A model generated the notes under the pieces. That model was not told the origin of the DNA. It did no database searches and was given only the letters and a program-made list of their open reading frames with translations. The translations under genes were made by a program, and so were the position numbers. Source: Mesorhizobium sp. (GTDB taxonomy: Bacteria; Pseudomonadota; Alphaproteobacteria; Rhizobiales; Rhizobiaceae). From it: DNA of 32,333 nucleotides. Location: NCBI RefSeq assembly GCF_017306585.1, contig NZ_JAFKIC010000169.1, forward strand, positions 1 to 32,333, written 5' to 3'. Below are positions 7,450-15,152 of this stretch, in pieces (the first letter of the stretch is position 1; each line of letters opens with the position of its first letter).

Positions 7450-8166
7450 ATGAATACCCCCAATCTGGGCTACCGCGTCGGTGCCGGCGCCCAAACCGGA
7501 GCCGTTTTCGACGAGGGCCTGCGCCAGCACATGCTGCGCGTCTACAACTATATGGGCCTTGGCCTGGTCGTTACCGGCCTCATCGCCTACATGGTGTCCT
7601 CGACGCCGGCGCTTTACGTGCCGATCTTCTCCAGCCCGCTGAAATGGGTGGTGATGCTGGCGCCGCTGGCCTTCGTGCTGCTCTTCTCGTTCAAGATGCA
7701 GACCATGTCGGCCGCGAGCGCCCAGGCGATGTTCTGGGCATTCTGTGCCGTGATGGGCCTTTCGCTGGCCTCGGTGTTCCTGGTCTTCACCGGCACCAGC
7801 ATCGCGCGCACCTTCTTCATCGCCGCCACCATGTTCGGCGCCACCAGCCTCTACGGCTACACGACAAGGCGTGACCTGACACAGTTCTCGTCATTCCTGA
7901 TCATGGGCCTGATCGGCGTGGTGATCGCCAGCATCGTCAACATCTTCCTCGGCTCGACCGCGCTGCAGTTCGCCATCTCGGTGATCGGCATCGCCGTGTT
8001 CATCGGCCTGACCGCCTGGGATACGCAGACGATCAAGGAGCAGTACGCCGAGAATTTCGACGCGGAATCGCGTCAGAAGCTCGCCGTGTTCGGCGCCTTT
8101 TCGCTCTACTTGAACTTCGTCAACATCTTCCAGTTGTTGCTGAATTTCACCGGCGAGCGCGAATAA
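7450..8166 (+). CDS. Bax inhibitor-1/YccA family membrane protein
   Basis: 238 residues, about seven transmembrane helices, of the Bax inhibitor-1 superfamily (TMBIM/YccA/YbhL type). Recognisable parts are the N-terminal FDEGLRQHMLRVYNYMGLGLVVTGLIAYMVSS, the helix pair ending FIAATMFGATSLYGYTTRRDLTQFSSFLIMGLIGVVIASIVN, and the C-terminal TAWDTQTIKEQY with the family acidic residue, then LSLYLNFVNIFQLLL-type helix. Bacterial members include a YccA protein that modulates the FtsH protease and BsYetJ, a pH-dependent calcium leak channel; the role here is unknown. A strong ribosome site (AAGGAG) precedes the ATG. It is 23 bases behind the anti-sigma gene, so it probably belongs to the sigma operon. 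Confidence 0.93.
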   Translation: MNTPNLGYRVGAGAQTGAVFDEGLRQHMLRVYNYMGLGLVVTGLIAYMVSSTPALYVPIFSSPLKWVVMLAPLAFVLLFSFKMQTMSAASAQAMFWAFCAVMGLSLASVFLVFTGTSIARTFFIAATMFGATSLYGYTTRRDLTQFSSFLIMGLIGVVIASIVNIFLGSTALQFAISVIGIAVFIGLTAWDTQTIKEQYAENFDAESRQKLAVFGAFSLYLNFVNIFQLLLNFTGERE

Positions 8167-8245
8167 CCACTCTCCGTTGTGGGCAAGGGCGTGGGCTATC
8201 GCCCTTGATACGGAGAGGTGGCCGGAGGGGAAACCTTTCGGCCAC
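8167..8245. repeat. Two adjacent intergenic hairpins after the Bax-inhibitor gene
   Basis: Starting on the base after the stop codon is a long two-part stem. CCACTCTCCGT (8167-8177) pairs with ACGGAGAGGTGG (8210-8221, one bulged base), enclosing a perfect CAAGGGCG (8184-8191) / CGCCCTTG (8200-8207) stem. A second stem GTGGCCG (8218-8224) / CGGCCAC (8239-8245) follows and shares bases with the first, so the two could be alternative. No T-tract follows, so this is not a classical intrinsic terminator; it may stabilise the 3' end of the upstream mRNA or act as a leader for the epimerase gene. Confidence 0.6.
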
Positions 8246-8246
8246 A

Positions 8247-8262
8247 TTTCGTTCGAACGAAA
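8247..8262. promoter_or_regulatory. Perfect 16-bp palindrome, candidate operator
   Basis: TTTCGTTCGAACGAAA is its own reverse complement. It lies 72 bases before the ATG of the aldose-epimerase-like gene, immediately after the two hairpins. A dyad of this size fits a homodimeric regulator site, but about half of one such perfect 16-mer is expected by chance in a window this long, so the call rests mainly on its intergenic position. Confidence 0.35.
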
Positions 8263-8333
8263 CCCCGAAATCTTTAAGTCCATAAGCGCTTTTGCTAGTC
8301 TGCCCCGGCAGTCTCAAACCGACGCGAGGACAC

Positions 8334-9212
8334 ATGGCCCTGGACAGCCACACACTTCACGGCGACGGTGTTTCGGCTGTCATAGTCGGGCAGGGCGCCG
8401 AGCTGGTCTCGTTGCGCGGCGACGATGGGTTGGAGTTCCTGTGGCAGGCCGGGCCGGAATGGCGGCGCCATTCTCCCGTGCTGTTTCCCATCGTCGGCAG
8501 GCTCAAGGGCGACCAGTTGCGCCATGGTGGCCAGACCTATCCGATGACACAGCATGGGTTTGCGCGCGACAAGCCGTTCGCGTGGGCGGAGAGGGGGCCT
8601 CGGTCCTGCACACTTGTTCTCACTGATGACACGCAGACGCGCACGCATTACCCGTTCGCTTTCCGCCTTGCCGTCAGCTACGCGCTGGATCACCAGCTCA
8701 GCGTGACGTTCGAGATCACCAACACCGGTGAGGAAACCCTACCGGCTTCGATCGGGGCCCATCCGGCGTTCAATTGGCCGCTGCTGCCGGATATGCCCAA
8801 GGAAGCCTACAGGCTGACCTTCGCCGATGACGAACAGGCGCCGATACGCCGGTTGAAAGAAGGTCTGCTGCTGCCAGCGGCGCAGCCTACGCCTATCAAA
8901 GGCAACACGCTCGCGCTCTCCGAGCGGCTCTTTGACGACGACGCCGTTATTCTGGACCGTCCCTCCAGCACCAGCGTGCTGTATTCAGCCGGGCAGGGGC
9001 CGGCGATCGAAATGTCATGGCAGGGGTTCAACGAGCTTGGCATCTGGTCCAAGCCGGGCGGCGCGCCGTTCCTGTGCATCGAGCCCTGGCATGGCATCGC
9101 CAGTCCCGTCGATTTCGACGGCGACTTCGCCGACAAGCCGGGCGTCATGCTGATCAAGCCCGGCGCGAAACGGGTGCTGGGCTACCAGGTCAATCCGCAT
9201 CATCAACCGTGA
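8334..9212 (+). CDS. Aldose 1-epimerase family protein
   Basis: 292-residue cytoplasmic protein of the galactose mutarotase-like superfamily, in the subgroup related to YeaD and LacX. Features seen: FPIVGRLKGDQLRHGGQTYPMTQHGFARD near residues 45-75 (substrate-pocket GF/HGFAR segment), IGAHPAFNWPL with the conserved histidine near residue 140, and FLCIEPWHG near residue 245 carrying the glutamate expected to act as base. This fits interconversion of sugar anomers, probably of a hexose or hexose phosphate; the substrate is not readable. The ATG has GAGGA just upstream; an earlier TTG gives a non-family extension. The 3' end overlaps the convergent agmatinase-family gene by 10 bases. Confidence 0.9.
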   Translation: MALDSHTLHGDGVSAVIVGQGAELVSLRGDDGLEFLWQAGPEWRRHSPVLFPIVGRLKGDQLRHGGQTYPMTQHGFARDKPFAWAERGPRSCTLVLTDDTQTRTHYPFAFRLAVSYALDHQLSVTFEITNTGEETLPASIGAHPAFNWPLLPDMPKEAYRLTFADDEQAPIRRLKEGLLLPAAQPTPIKGNTLALSERLFDDDAVILDRPSSTSVLYSAGQGPAIEMSWQGFNELGIWSKPGGAPFLCIEPWHGIASPVDFDGDFADKPGVMLIKPGAKRVLGYQVNPHHQP

Positions 9213-10162
9213 TGGGGAGGCGCTCCGTGTGCCTCGATGATGGGTTCTAGTCCCTGCTGACGGACAACGGCGCCGACGACATTGACGAGAATGCGCGCGG
9301 CGGTCAGGGCCGAGAGGCTGTCGATGTCGGCGGGCGGGTAAAACTCGACAAGGTCGAACCCGGCAATCCTGCTCCGCTTGCCGAGGCCCGAGATCAGGTC
9401 AATCACCTGCGTGTAGGTGAGGCCGCCGGGCGTACGCGCCGCGACGCCCGGCATGACGCCGGGATCGAGGCTGTCGCAATCGAGAGTGACGACAACCCGC
9501 GCGCCCTCCGGAATATGCCGAAGGGCAGCCTCCACGCCCTGAGCATGAATCTGGCGAGCGGTTACGAAGCGGCTGCCGTAGCGCTGCGCTGCCTCGACTT
9601 CGGTTTGGCGCGCGCTGCCGACACTGCGCAAGCCAACCTGGACAATGCCGGCGACGTGCGGCATCTCGCTCGCCCTGCGCATCGGGCTCGAATAGCCGTA
9701 GCGCTCGCCAAGCACTTCGTCGCGCCAGTCGATATGGGCATCGATCTGCAGGACCCAGACCGGCCCGTGGTCCGCAAAGCCGGCCAGAAAGGGAATGGTG
9801 ACGGAGCAATCGCCGCCGATGAGGATTGGAATGGCCGGCATCGACAGGGTCTCGCGGATTCTTGCCTCGATCCGGGTCCGGTTGCCGGCATTGTCATGCA
9901 AGGAGGTCACGATATCGCCGGCGTCAACGCAGCAGGCCGGCCTGCCATCAAACAGCGGGCCGCCAAGATCGAAATCCCAGTGCTCGACGAGCGGAGCGTC
10001 ACCCTGACTTTCGGCGCGGATGGCGTCAGCGGCGAGGGCGTAGCCGCTGCTGTCCTTGCCGGGATAGGTGCTGCCGTGGCCGACGCCGGAGATCACCATG
10101 CGAGGTGTCACGCCATCGGCGAGGCGATCGGGAAAATTGAGAAAGGAAGGTGGAGCGGCCAT
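9203..10162 (-). CDS. Agmatinase/arginase family ureohydrolase with altered metal motif
   Basis: 319 residues of the ureohydrolase family, which uses two Mn ions (Ni in some members) to hydrolyse guanidino groups of arginine, agmatine, guanidinobutyrate or guanidine. Metal-site motifs: GGDCS (residues 116-120) where the family normally has GGDHS, DAHID (141-145) intact, DCDSLDP (228-234) intact, and the late FDLVEFYPP with the usual glutamate. Thus the histidine ligand of one metal is replaced by cysteine (codon at 9806-9808), which may change metal preference or activity. Substrate cannot be assigned. It transcribes away from the first GNAT gene and its 3' end overlaps the epimerase gene. 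Confidence 0.9.
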   Translation of the reverse strand: MAAPPSFLNFPDRLADGVTPRMVISGVGHGSTYPGKDSSGYALAADAIRAESQGDAPLVEHWDFDLGGPLFDGRPACCVDAGDIVTSLHDNAGNRTRIEARIRETLSMPAIPILIGGDCSVTIPFLAGFADHGPVWVLQIDAHIDWRDEVLGERYGYSSPMRRASEMPHVAGIVQVGLRSVGSARQTEVEAAQRYGSRFVTARQIHAQGVEAALRHIPEGARVVVTLDCDSLDPGVMPGVAARTPGGLTYTQVIDLISGLGKRSRIAGFDLVEFYPPADIDSLSALTAARILVNVVGAVVRQQGLEPIIEAHGAPPHHG

Positions 10163-10363
10163 CTTATTGGTTAGCTGAGTGAGGAAGCGCGACAGGGAAG
10201 CTCAAGGGTAGTCGCTTCACCGGTCCGGCGCCATCGTCCAATTCGGTATCCCTTGTTAAGGCAATTTCCGGATGCGACACCCGCTCTCCTGGAGAATTGG
10301 CTTGCCCGGAAGTTGCCATTCCAGCAGACACAGCGGTGATGGGATCGGCTTGAGGGAATTGGG

Positions 10364-10870
10364 ATGCGTGACTTTGAGCTACGTCTGGCCAAGGACGAGG
10401 ATCTCGCCCGATTGCAGCTCATTTCCGCGCAGGCTCGTGAACGGTATCGCGCATTCCCCGAACTGGCTCATATCGCCGATGCTCCTCCGTTGCCCCGCGG
10501 CAGGTTCGAGGCCTGTCGTGTCGAGGTAGCTGTAGGACGTGAGGACCCCGAGCCCATCGGATTTGTAGCCGTCAGACTTCTCGACGGATCGCTGTATCTG
10601 GACAATATCTCGATTGCACCTGATGCATCCGGGCGCGGTATAGGGTCGACGCTTCTGTCCTCAGCTATCAATCACGCAGCCGCCTTACGGGTTCCTGCGG
10701 TGTCTTTGACCACATTCAAGGAACCACCGTGGAACGGACCATGGTTCCGAAAGCGCGGGTTTCAGCCCATGCGTGGCGATCAGATTGGTGCTGGGTTGCG
10801 CGGAGTAATGGAGCGCCAATGGCAAACGCTTGATCCAGGCAGCCGAGAGACGCTGGCGTATTTTCTGTAG
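10364..10870 (+). CDS. GNAT family N-acetyltransferase
   Basis: 168 residues with a single GNAT domain. Beta-strand 4 and motif A are clear: LYLDNISIAPDASGRGIGSTLLSSAINHA, where GRGIG is the acetyl-CoA pyrophosphate loop (Q/RxxGxG/A). Motif B follows as VSLTTFKEPPWNGPWFRKRGFQPM. The N-terminus MRDFELRLAKDEDLARLQLISAQARERYRAFPEL is typical of small-molecule or amino-acid acetylating members. The acceptor is unknown. GAGGGAATTGGG stands directly before the ATG. Promoter elements were not resolved in the 200-base divergent region shared with the agmatinase-family gene. Confidence 0.9.
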   Translation: MRDFELRLAKDEDLARLQLISAQARERYRAFPELAHIADAPPLPRGRFEACRVEVAVGREDPEPIGFVAVRLLDGSLYLDNISIAPDASGRGIGSTLLSSAINHAAALRVPAVSLTTFKEPPWNGPWFRKRGFQPMRGDQIGAGLRGVMERQWQTLDPGSRETLAYFL

Positions 10871-10937
10871 AGGCTTCCTGCGTGCCGTAAGAGGACGGTG
10901 TCCTTTGCCACCCATGCGCGGTCACTGGGTTTTCTGT

Positions 10938-10965
10938 AAGTCGCATAAGATAGATTATGGAACTG
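10938..10965. other. dif-like XerCD recombination site candidate
   Basis: The intergenic stretch reads as two 11-base arms around a 6-base centre: AAGTCGCATAA, GATAGA, TTATGGAACTG. E. coli dif has arms GGTGCGCATAA and TTATGTTAAAT around TGTATA, so the inner CGCATAA and TTATG match exactly at the correct spacing. The outer XerD arm matches poorly. It may be the chromosomal dif, a XerCD-dependent mobile-element site, or a regulator dyad. Confidence 0.35.
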
Positions 10966-11064
10966 ATGAGTGAGAGTGAACCAGGAAATTCCCGATATTT
11001 TTCATCGGCTTGATATCGAGCGGCCTGTTGTGTTGCCATGATGTGTACCGCTAGGCTGCCTGGC

Positions 11065-11817
11065 ATGACGAGGTCAATGCCGACAATCGAGACAGCCATC
11101 GAGGTGTTCGTGCGCGGCCACAGCGCCGGCAGGAGCCGCACCTTTCCATACCAAATCAGTCGCGTCGGAGCTCTGTGGTGGATGCGCGACGCCGAGCGCA
11201 AAAACGCCCGTGACTACCGCAAGGAAGAATGGATCGCCTATGACGTCACACCCGAGGACGTCGATGCGACCGCGCGCCGGCACACGCGCGGCCATTTCTA
11301 CCTTGGTGTGGTGATCGCCATGGGCACGCCAGATGCGCCGGTCAGAGCTGCGTACAAGGCGCTTGGCTACCGGCTGGTCGGAACCGAAGGTTTTTTCGTG
11401 CAGCCGCTCAGGCATCTTCCGAGCGCACCGGCTGTTTCGCAGTCCGTCGAACGCGTTCGCACGCCCGAGCTGGCGTCGCGTTTGGGCAAGATCACGCGCA
11501 AGCGGCCGATCGCGGACGATTTGCTGAGCGACGATGCTCCGTTCCGTCAGTATGTAGCCCTTGATGGCCAGGAGATCGTCGGGCGCGTGCGCAGCGTGGA
11601 CGCCGCCGGCGCCACATGGTGCGCCGACATGTTTGTCGAACCATCGCACCGGCGCCGCGGGATAGGACGGGCGCTGCTCTCTAGGATGCTGCACGATGAC
11701 AAGGCCAAGGGTTCGGCATGCTCGGTGTTGACAGCCACACATACAGGCGCGCTGCTGTACCCACATGTCGGCTATCAGCGGATCGGCACACTGCTCATGC
11801 TGGGTCCAAAGAGCTGA
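11065..11817 (+). CDS. GNAT acetyltransferase with two GNAT-like halves
   Basis: About 250 residues. The C-terminal half is a canonical GNAT domain: YVALDGQEIVGRVRSVDAAGATWCADMFVEPSHRRRGIGRALLSRML, with RRRGIG as the acetyl-CoA loop, then SVLTATHTGALLYPHVGYQRIGTL as motif B. The N-terminal half ends in RAAYKALGYRLVGTEGFFVQPL, which resembles the end of a second GNAT fold without a clear acetyl-CoA loop. The product may therefore be a tandem GNAT with one catalytic and one degenerate lobe. Start choice is uncertain: ATGs at 11038, 11041, 11065 and 11077 are in frame. I prefer 11065 (AGG about 9 bases upstream), although GAGG also lies close before 11077. Acceptor unknown. Confidence 0.82.
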   Translation: MTRSMPTIETAIEVFVRGHSAGRSRTFPYQISRVGALWWMRDAERKNARDYRKEEWIAYDVTPEDVDATARRHTRGHFYLGVVIAMGTPDAPVRAAYKALGYRLVGTEGFFVQPLRHLPSAPAVSQSVERVRTPELASRLGKITRKRPIADDLLSDDAPFRQYVALDGQEIVGRVRSVDAAGATWCADMFVEPSHRRRGIGRALLSRMLHDDKAKGSACSVLTATHTGALLYPHVGYQRIGTLLMLGPKS

Positions 11818-11842
11818 GCAGTCTTGTGAGATGTCCTAAGTA

Positions 11843-12661
11843 TCACGCTGATTTATAAGGGATATCGATCACCATGCCATCATATGCCGGCTCGACACTG
11901 TCCGGCGTTTCGGCCATCACCGTGGCGTAGTCCAGCGGAACATGCATATGGGTCAGGACGGCGTGTCTCGGCGCCAGCCGTTCGATCCATTCAAGCGCCT
12001 GGCCAAGCGACAGATGGCTCGGATGCGTCTTGTACTGCAACGCGTCGATGATCAGGACATCAAGCCCGTTCAGACGCGCGGCGGTGGACTCCGGAAAGTC
12101 GCTGATATCAGGGCAATAGGCGAGCCCACCGACGCGAAAGCCGAGCGAGATGATGTCGCCATGGACCTGCGGCAGTGGATCGAAGGTGAGGGCACCCCCC
12201 TCTCCTTCGATCACGACCGGCCTTGCGTGGTCGATGATGTGGGCCGTGACGATCGGCGGATAGGAGCTGCCCGAAGGCGTCTCGAAGCAATAGCCGAACG
12301 CCTGGCGCAGGCGCAGCATCGTCGGCTCGTCGGCATGGACATCGATCCGGTGACGCTGGTCGAGGACGAAGCCGCGCAAATCGTCGATGCCGTGGATGTG
12401 GTCGGCGTGCGGATGCGTATAGATCACCGCATCGAGGCGCTTTACCGACGCCAGCAGCATCTGCTGGCGGAAGTCCGGTCCGGTGTCGATGACCACCGTC
12501 GTGCGGCCGCCATTGGACGCGATCCGCTCGACCAGCGCGGCCGTGCGCATGCGCCGGTTCCTCGGATCGTCCGGGTCGCAATTGCCCCAGTCGCCGGTGA
12601 TGCGCGGCGTACCTGGCGAGGAGCCGCAGCCGAGTATCGTGACGCGCAGCCTGTCGCTCAT
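11843..12661 (-). CDS. MBL-fold metallohydrolase, PhnP-like
   Basis: 272 residues of the metallo-beta-lactamase fold. The metal motif is HPHADHIHGIDDLRGF (HxHxDH), preceded by VVIDTGPDFRQQML and followed by PQVHGDIISLGFR, a DISDFPE segment and a late LTHMHVPLDY. The N-terminus VTILGCGSSPGTPRITGDWGNCDPDDPRNRR matches the group related to PhnP, the 5-phosphoribosyl 1,2-cyclic phosphate phosphodiesterase. Here it is the last gene of the minus-strand run behind tatD, 2 bases apart, so it is almost certainly co-transcribed with it and with metG. In many alphaproteobacteria this MBL gene accompanies tatD. A nucleic-acid or cyclic-phosphate substrate is plausible but not shown. Confidence 0.92.
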   Translation of the reverse strand: MSDRLRVTILGCGSSPGTPRITGDWGNCDPDDPRNRRMRTAALVERIASNGGRTTVVIDTGPDFRQQMLLASVKRLDAVIYTHPHADHIHGIDDLRGFVLDQRHRIDVHADEPTMLRLRQAFGYCFETPSGSSYPPIVTAHIIDHARPVVIEGEGGALTFDPLPQVHGDIISLGFRVGGLAYCPDISDFPESTAARLNGLDVLIIDALQYKTHPSHLSLGQALEWIERLAPRHAVLTHMHVPLDYATVMAETPDSVEPAYDGMVIDIPYKSA

Positions 12662-12663
12662 GC

Positions 12664-13458
12664 CTATGCGACCCGCTTATCCGGGCGCGGCATCTTTCCA
12701 AACAGCCGAAAGAAATTGTCGGTCGTCAGGGCGGCGACCTCGGCCTCGCTGACGCCGATCGTGTCGGCCAGCACCTTGGCGGTGTGGGCGACATAGGCCG
12801 GCTCGTTGCGCTTGCCGCGAAACGGTATCGGCGCCAGATAGGGCGCGTCCGTCTCGACCAGCAGCCGGTCATGCGGCACATCGGCGGCGATGGCGCGCAG
12901 CTCGGGCGAGTTCTTGAAGGTCAGAATTCCCGAGAACGACACATAGCCGCCAAGCGAGACGCCGACCTCGGCCAGGCGGCGGCCCGAGGAGAAACAATGC
13001 AGGATGAAGGGGAAGGCGCCCTTCCCTGTTTCGTCCTCGAGGATCGCGGCCATGTCGTCATCGGCGTCGCGCGAATGGATCACCAGCGGCAGCCCTGTTT
13101 CCCGAGCTGCCGCGATATGGTTGCGGAAGCCTTGCGCCTGGGCATCGCGCGGCGCCTTGTCGTAGAAATAGTCCAGCCCGGCCTCGCCGATCGCCACCAC
13201 CTTCGGATGCGCCGACAGGCGCACAAGATCGGCCGTGGTGACGTCGAGCTCTTCAGCGGCATTGTGCGGATGGGTGCCGACCGAGCAATAGACGTCATCG
13301 AAAGTCTCGGCGATTTCAAGGATTTGCGAAAACCGCTTCACGCGCGTCGAGATCGTCACCATGCGGCCGACCCCAGCCGCCTTGGCGCGGGCGACGATGG
13401 CCGCCCGCTCCTCTGCGAAGTCCGGAAAATCCAGATGGCAATGGCTGTCGACGAGCAT
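12664..13458 (-). CDS. tatD: TatD family metal-dependent hydrolase (DNase)
   Basis: 264 residues, TIM-barrel metallohydrolase of the TatD/YcfH group; family members show 3'-5' exonuclease activity and act in DNA repair or D-aminoacyl-tRNA-type quality control depending on subgroup. Metal-ligand motifs are all present: DSHCHLDF at the start (HxH), GEAGLDY, LVIHSRDADDD, ILHCFSSG and VETDAPYLAP. The stop codon of metG shares its last base with the first base of this gene, and the MBL gene starts 2 bases after its stop. The metG-tatD-MBL order is a familiar alphaproteobacterial arrangement. Nothing unusual is visible. Confidence 0.95.
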   Translation of the reverse strand: MLVDSHCHLDFPDFAEERAAIVARAKAAGVGRMVTISTRVKRFSQILEIAETFDDVYCSVGTHPHNAAEELDVTTADLVRLSAHPKVVAIGEAGLDYFYDKAPRDAQAQGFRNHIAAARETGLPLVIHSRDADDDMAAILEDETGKGAFPFILHCFSSGRRLAEVGVSLGGYVSFSGILTFKNSPELRAIAADVPHDRLLVETDAPYLAPIPFRGKRNEPAYVAHTAKVLADTIGVSEAEVAALTTDNFFRLFGKMPRPDKRVA

Positions 13459-15011
13459 CAGCCGCTCGCACCCGGCTGGTCGACATAACGCGGAAACACG
13501 CCTTCCGGTACCGGCAAAGCGGTGCCCGAAACCAGCGCATGGTCGGCGTGGACATGCACGAAATCGCGTCTGTCCGCCGGCACCGCCAGCAAATCAAGCA
13601 GCTTCGCAGCCGACCCTGGAATGAAAGGCTGAGCCAGCACGGTGATGCGCCGCACAACTTCCGCCGTCGTCCACAGCACCGTTTCCATGCGCTCCGGATT
13701 GGTCTTCTTCAGCGCCCAGGGTTCCTGTCCGGCGAAATATCTATCGGCGTCCGCCACAACGCCGAAGATCGCCGCCAGCGCCAGATGAATGCCTTGCTCG
13801 GCCATCGCCTTGCGTGCGGTGTCGAGCGCGGCGGCAGCCTGGTCCAGGATCGTCTTGTCGGCATCCGTCAGGTCGCCGCGCTTCGGCACCGCGCCGCCGC
13901 AGTTCTTGGCGATCATCGAGAGCGAGCGCTGCGCCAGATTGCCGAGACCATTGGCGAGGTCGGCATTGGTGCGGTTGACGATCGCCTCATGGCTATAGCT
14001 GCCGTCCTGGCCGAAGGGCACTTCGCGCAGGAGGAAATAGCGCACCTGATCGAGACCGTAATGCTCGACCATGGTGAAGGGATCGACGACGTTGCCGACC
14101 GATTTCGACATCTTCTCGCCGCGGTTGAACAGGAAGCCATGGCCGAAAACGCGCTTCGGCAACGGGATGCCCGCCGACATCAGGAAGGCCGGCCAGTAGA
14201 CCGCATGGAATCGCACGATGTCCTTGCCGATGATATGGGCGTCCGCTGGCCAGAAACGCCATTTCTCATCGTTTTCATCGGGATAGCCGACACCGGTGAT
14301 GTAGTTTGTCAAGGCGTCGACCCAGACATACATCACGTGCTTTTCGTCGCCCGGCACCGGGACGCCCCAGTCGAAGGTGGTGCGCGAGATCGACAGATCC
14401 TTCAATCCGGATTTGACGAAGCTCATCACCTCGTTGCGGCGCTCGGCTGGACCGATGAAGTCGGGCTGGCTTTCGTAGAGCGCGATGAGCTTGTCCTGGT
14501 AGGCGGAGAGGCGGAAGAAATAGCTTTCCTCCTCGACCCATTCGACCGGCGTTCCCTGAGGTCCATAGCGGACATTGTCGGGCCGGACCTCTGTCTCCTC
14601 CTCGCCGTAATAGGCTTCGTCGCGCACCGAATACCAGCCGGCATAGCCGCCCTTGTAGATGTCGCCATTGGCGTCCATCGCCTTCCAGATCGCCTGCGAG
14701 GAGGCGTAATGCCGTTCTTCCGTGGTGCGGATAAAGTCGTCGTTGGAGGCGTTGAGCGCGGTGGCCATGCGCTTGAATTCAGCCGAATTGCGATCGGCGA
14801 GTTCGCGCGCCGAAATGCCTTCGCGCTTGGCCGTCTGCAGCATCTTGATGCCGTGCTCGTCCGTGCCGGTCAGGAAGAAGACTTCTCTGCCGTCGAGCCG
14901 CTGGAAGCGCGCAAGCGCGTCTGTGGCGATCAGTTCGTAGGCATGGCCGATATGCGGCTTGCCGTTCGGGTAGGAGATCGCTGTCGTGATGTAGAATGTG
15001 TCGCGTGACAT
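13458..15011 (-). CDS. metG: Methionine-tRNA ligase
   Basis: Cytoplasmic class I aminoacyl-tRNA synthetase charging tRNA-Met. 517 residues: Rossmann catalytic domain with the HIGH signature at 20-23 and the KMSKS loop at 300-304, then the helical anticodon-binding domain. The zinc-knuckle region (roughly 127-160) has no CxxC pairs, which marks the short zinc-free MetG form common in alphaproteobacteria, and there is no C-terminal tRNA-binding (Arc1p-like) appendage. The ATG begins the usual [17 protein letters not shown]. It is separated from holB by 141 bases containing a palindromic repeat and shares one base with tatD. Confidence 0.97.
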   Translation of the reverse strand: MSRDTFYITTAISYPNGKPHIGHAYELIATDALARFQRLDGREVFFLTGTDEHGIKMLQTAKREGISARELADRNSAEFKRMATALNASNDDFIRTTEERHYASSQAIWKAMDANGDIYKGGYAGWYSVRDEAYYGEEETEVRPDNVRYGPQGTPVEWVEEESYFFRLSAYQDKLIALYESQPDFIGPAERRNEVMSFVKSGLKDLSISRTTFDWGVPVPGDEKHVMYVWVDALTNYITGVGYPDENDEKWRFWPADAHIIGKDIVRFHAVYWPAFLMSAGIPLPKRVFGHGFLFNRGEKMSKSVGNVVDPFTMVEHYGLDQVRYFLLREVPFGQDGSYSHEAIVNRTNADLANGLGNLAQRSLSMIAKNCGGAVPKRGDLTDADKTILDQAAAALDTARKAMAEQGIHLALAAIFGVVADADRYFAGQEPWALKKTNPERMETVLWTTAEVVRRITVLAQPFIPGSAAKLLDLLAVPADRRDFVHVHADHALVSGTALPVPEGVFPRYVDQPGASG

Positions 15012-15090
15012 GGATGGGCCGTCATGAATGTCTGAATGGAAACCGTGGCGGTGGATATCGCATCGGGACGGCGATTGCCATCCCGAGCCC

Positions 15091-15140
15091 GATGCATGCC
15101 GCCCAAAAGTGGCCCCGGTTTCGGGGCAACGGCATGCATC
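15091..15140. repeat. Nested palindromic intergenic repeat
   Basis: A perfect 11-base inverted repeat, GATGCATGCCG (15091-15101) and CGGCATGCATC (15130-15140), encloses a second perfect stem GCCCCG / CGGGGC with a GTTT loop (about 15112-15127). The element lies in the short gap between holB and metG, which run in the same direction, so it will be transcribed and can fold into a long hairpin with an internal stem-loop. The layout (GCATGCCGCCCAAAAGTG... ) resembles short palindromic elements that I recall being scattered between genes in Mesorhizobium and relatives; copy number could not be checked. Confidence 0.7.
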
Positions 15141-15152
15141 AAGAAAAGGCCG

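Noticed and set aside
10163-10363. 200-base divergent region examined for promoters or a small gene
   Set aside because: No consensus promoter pair, small ORF or repeat that I can support.
13539-15008. 489-codon plus-strand open frame opposite metG
   Set aside because: Exact antisense of metG with no recognisable motif; metG has HIGH and KMSKS.
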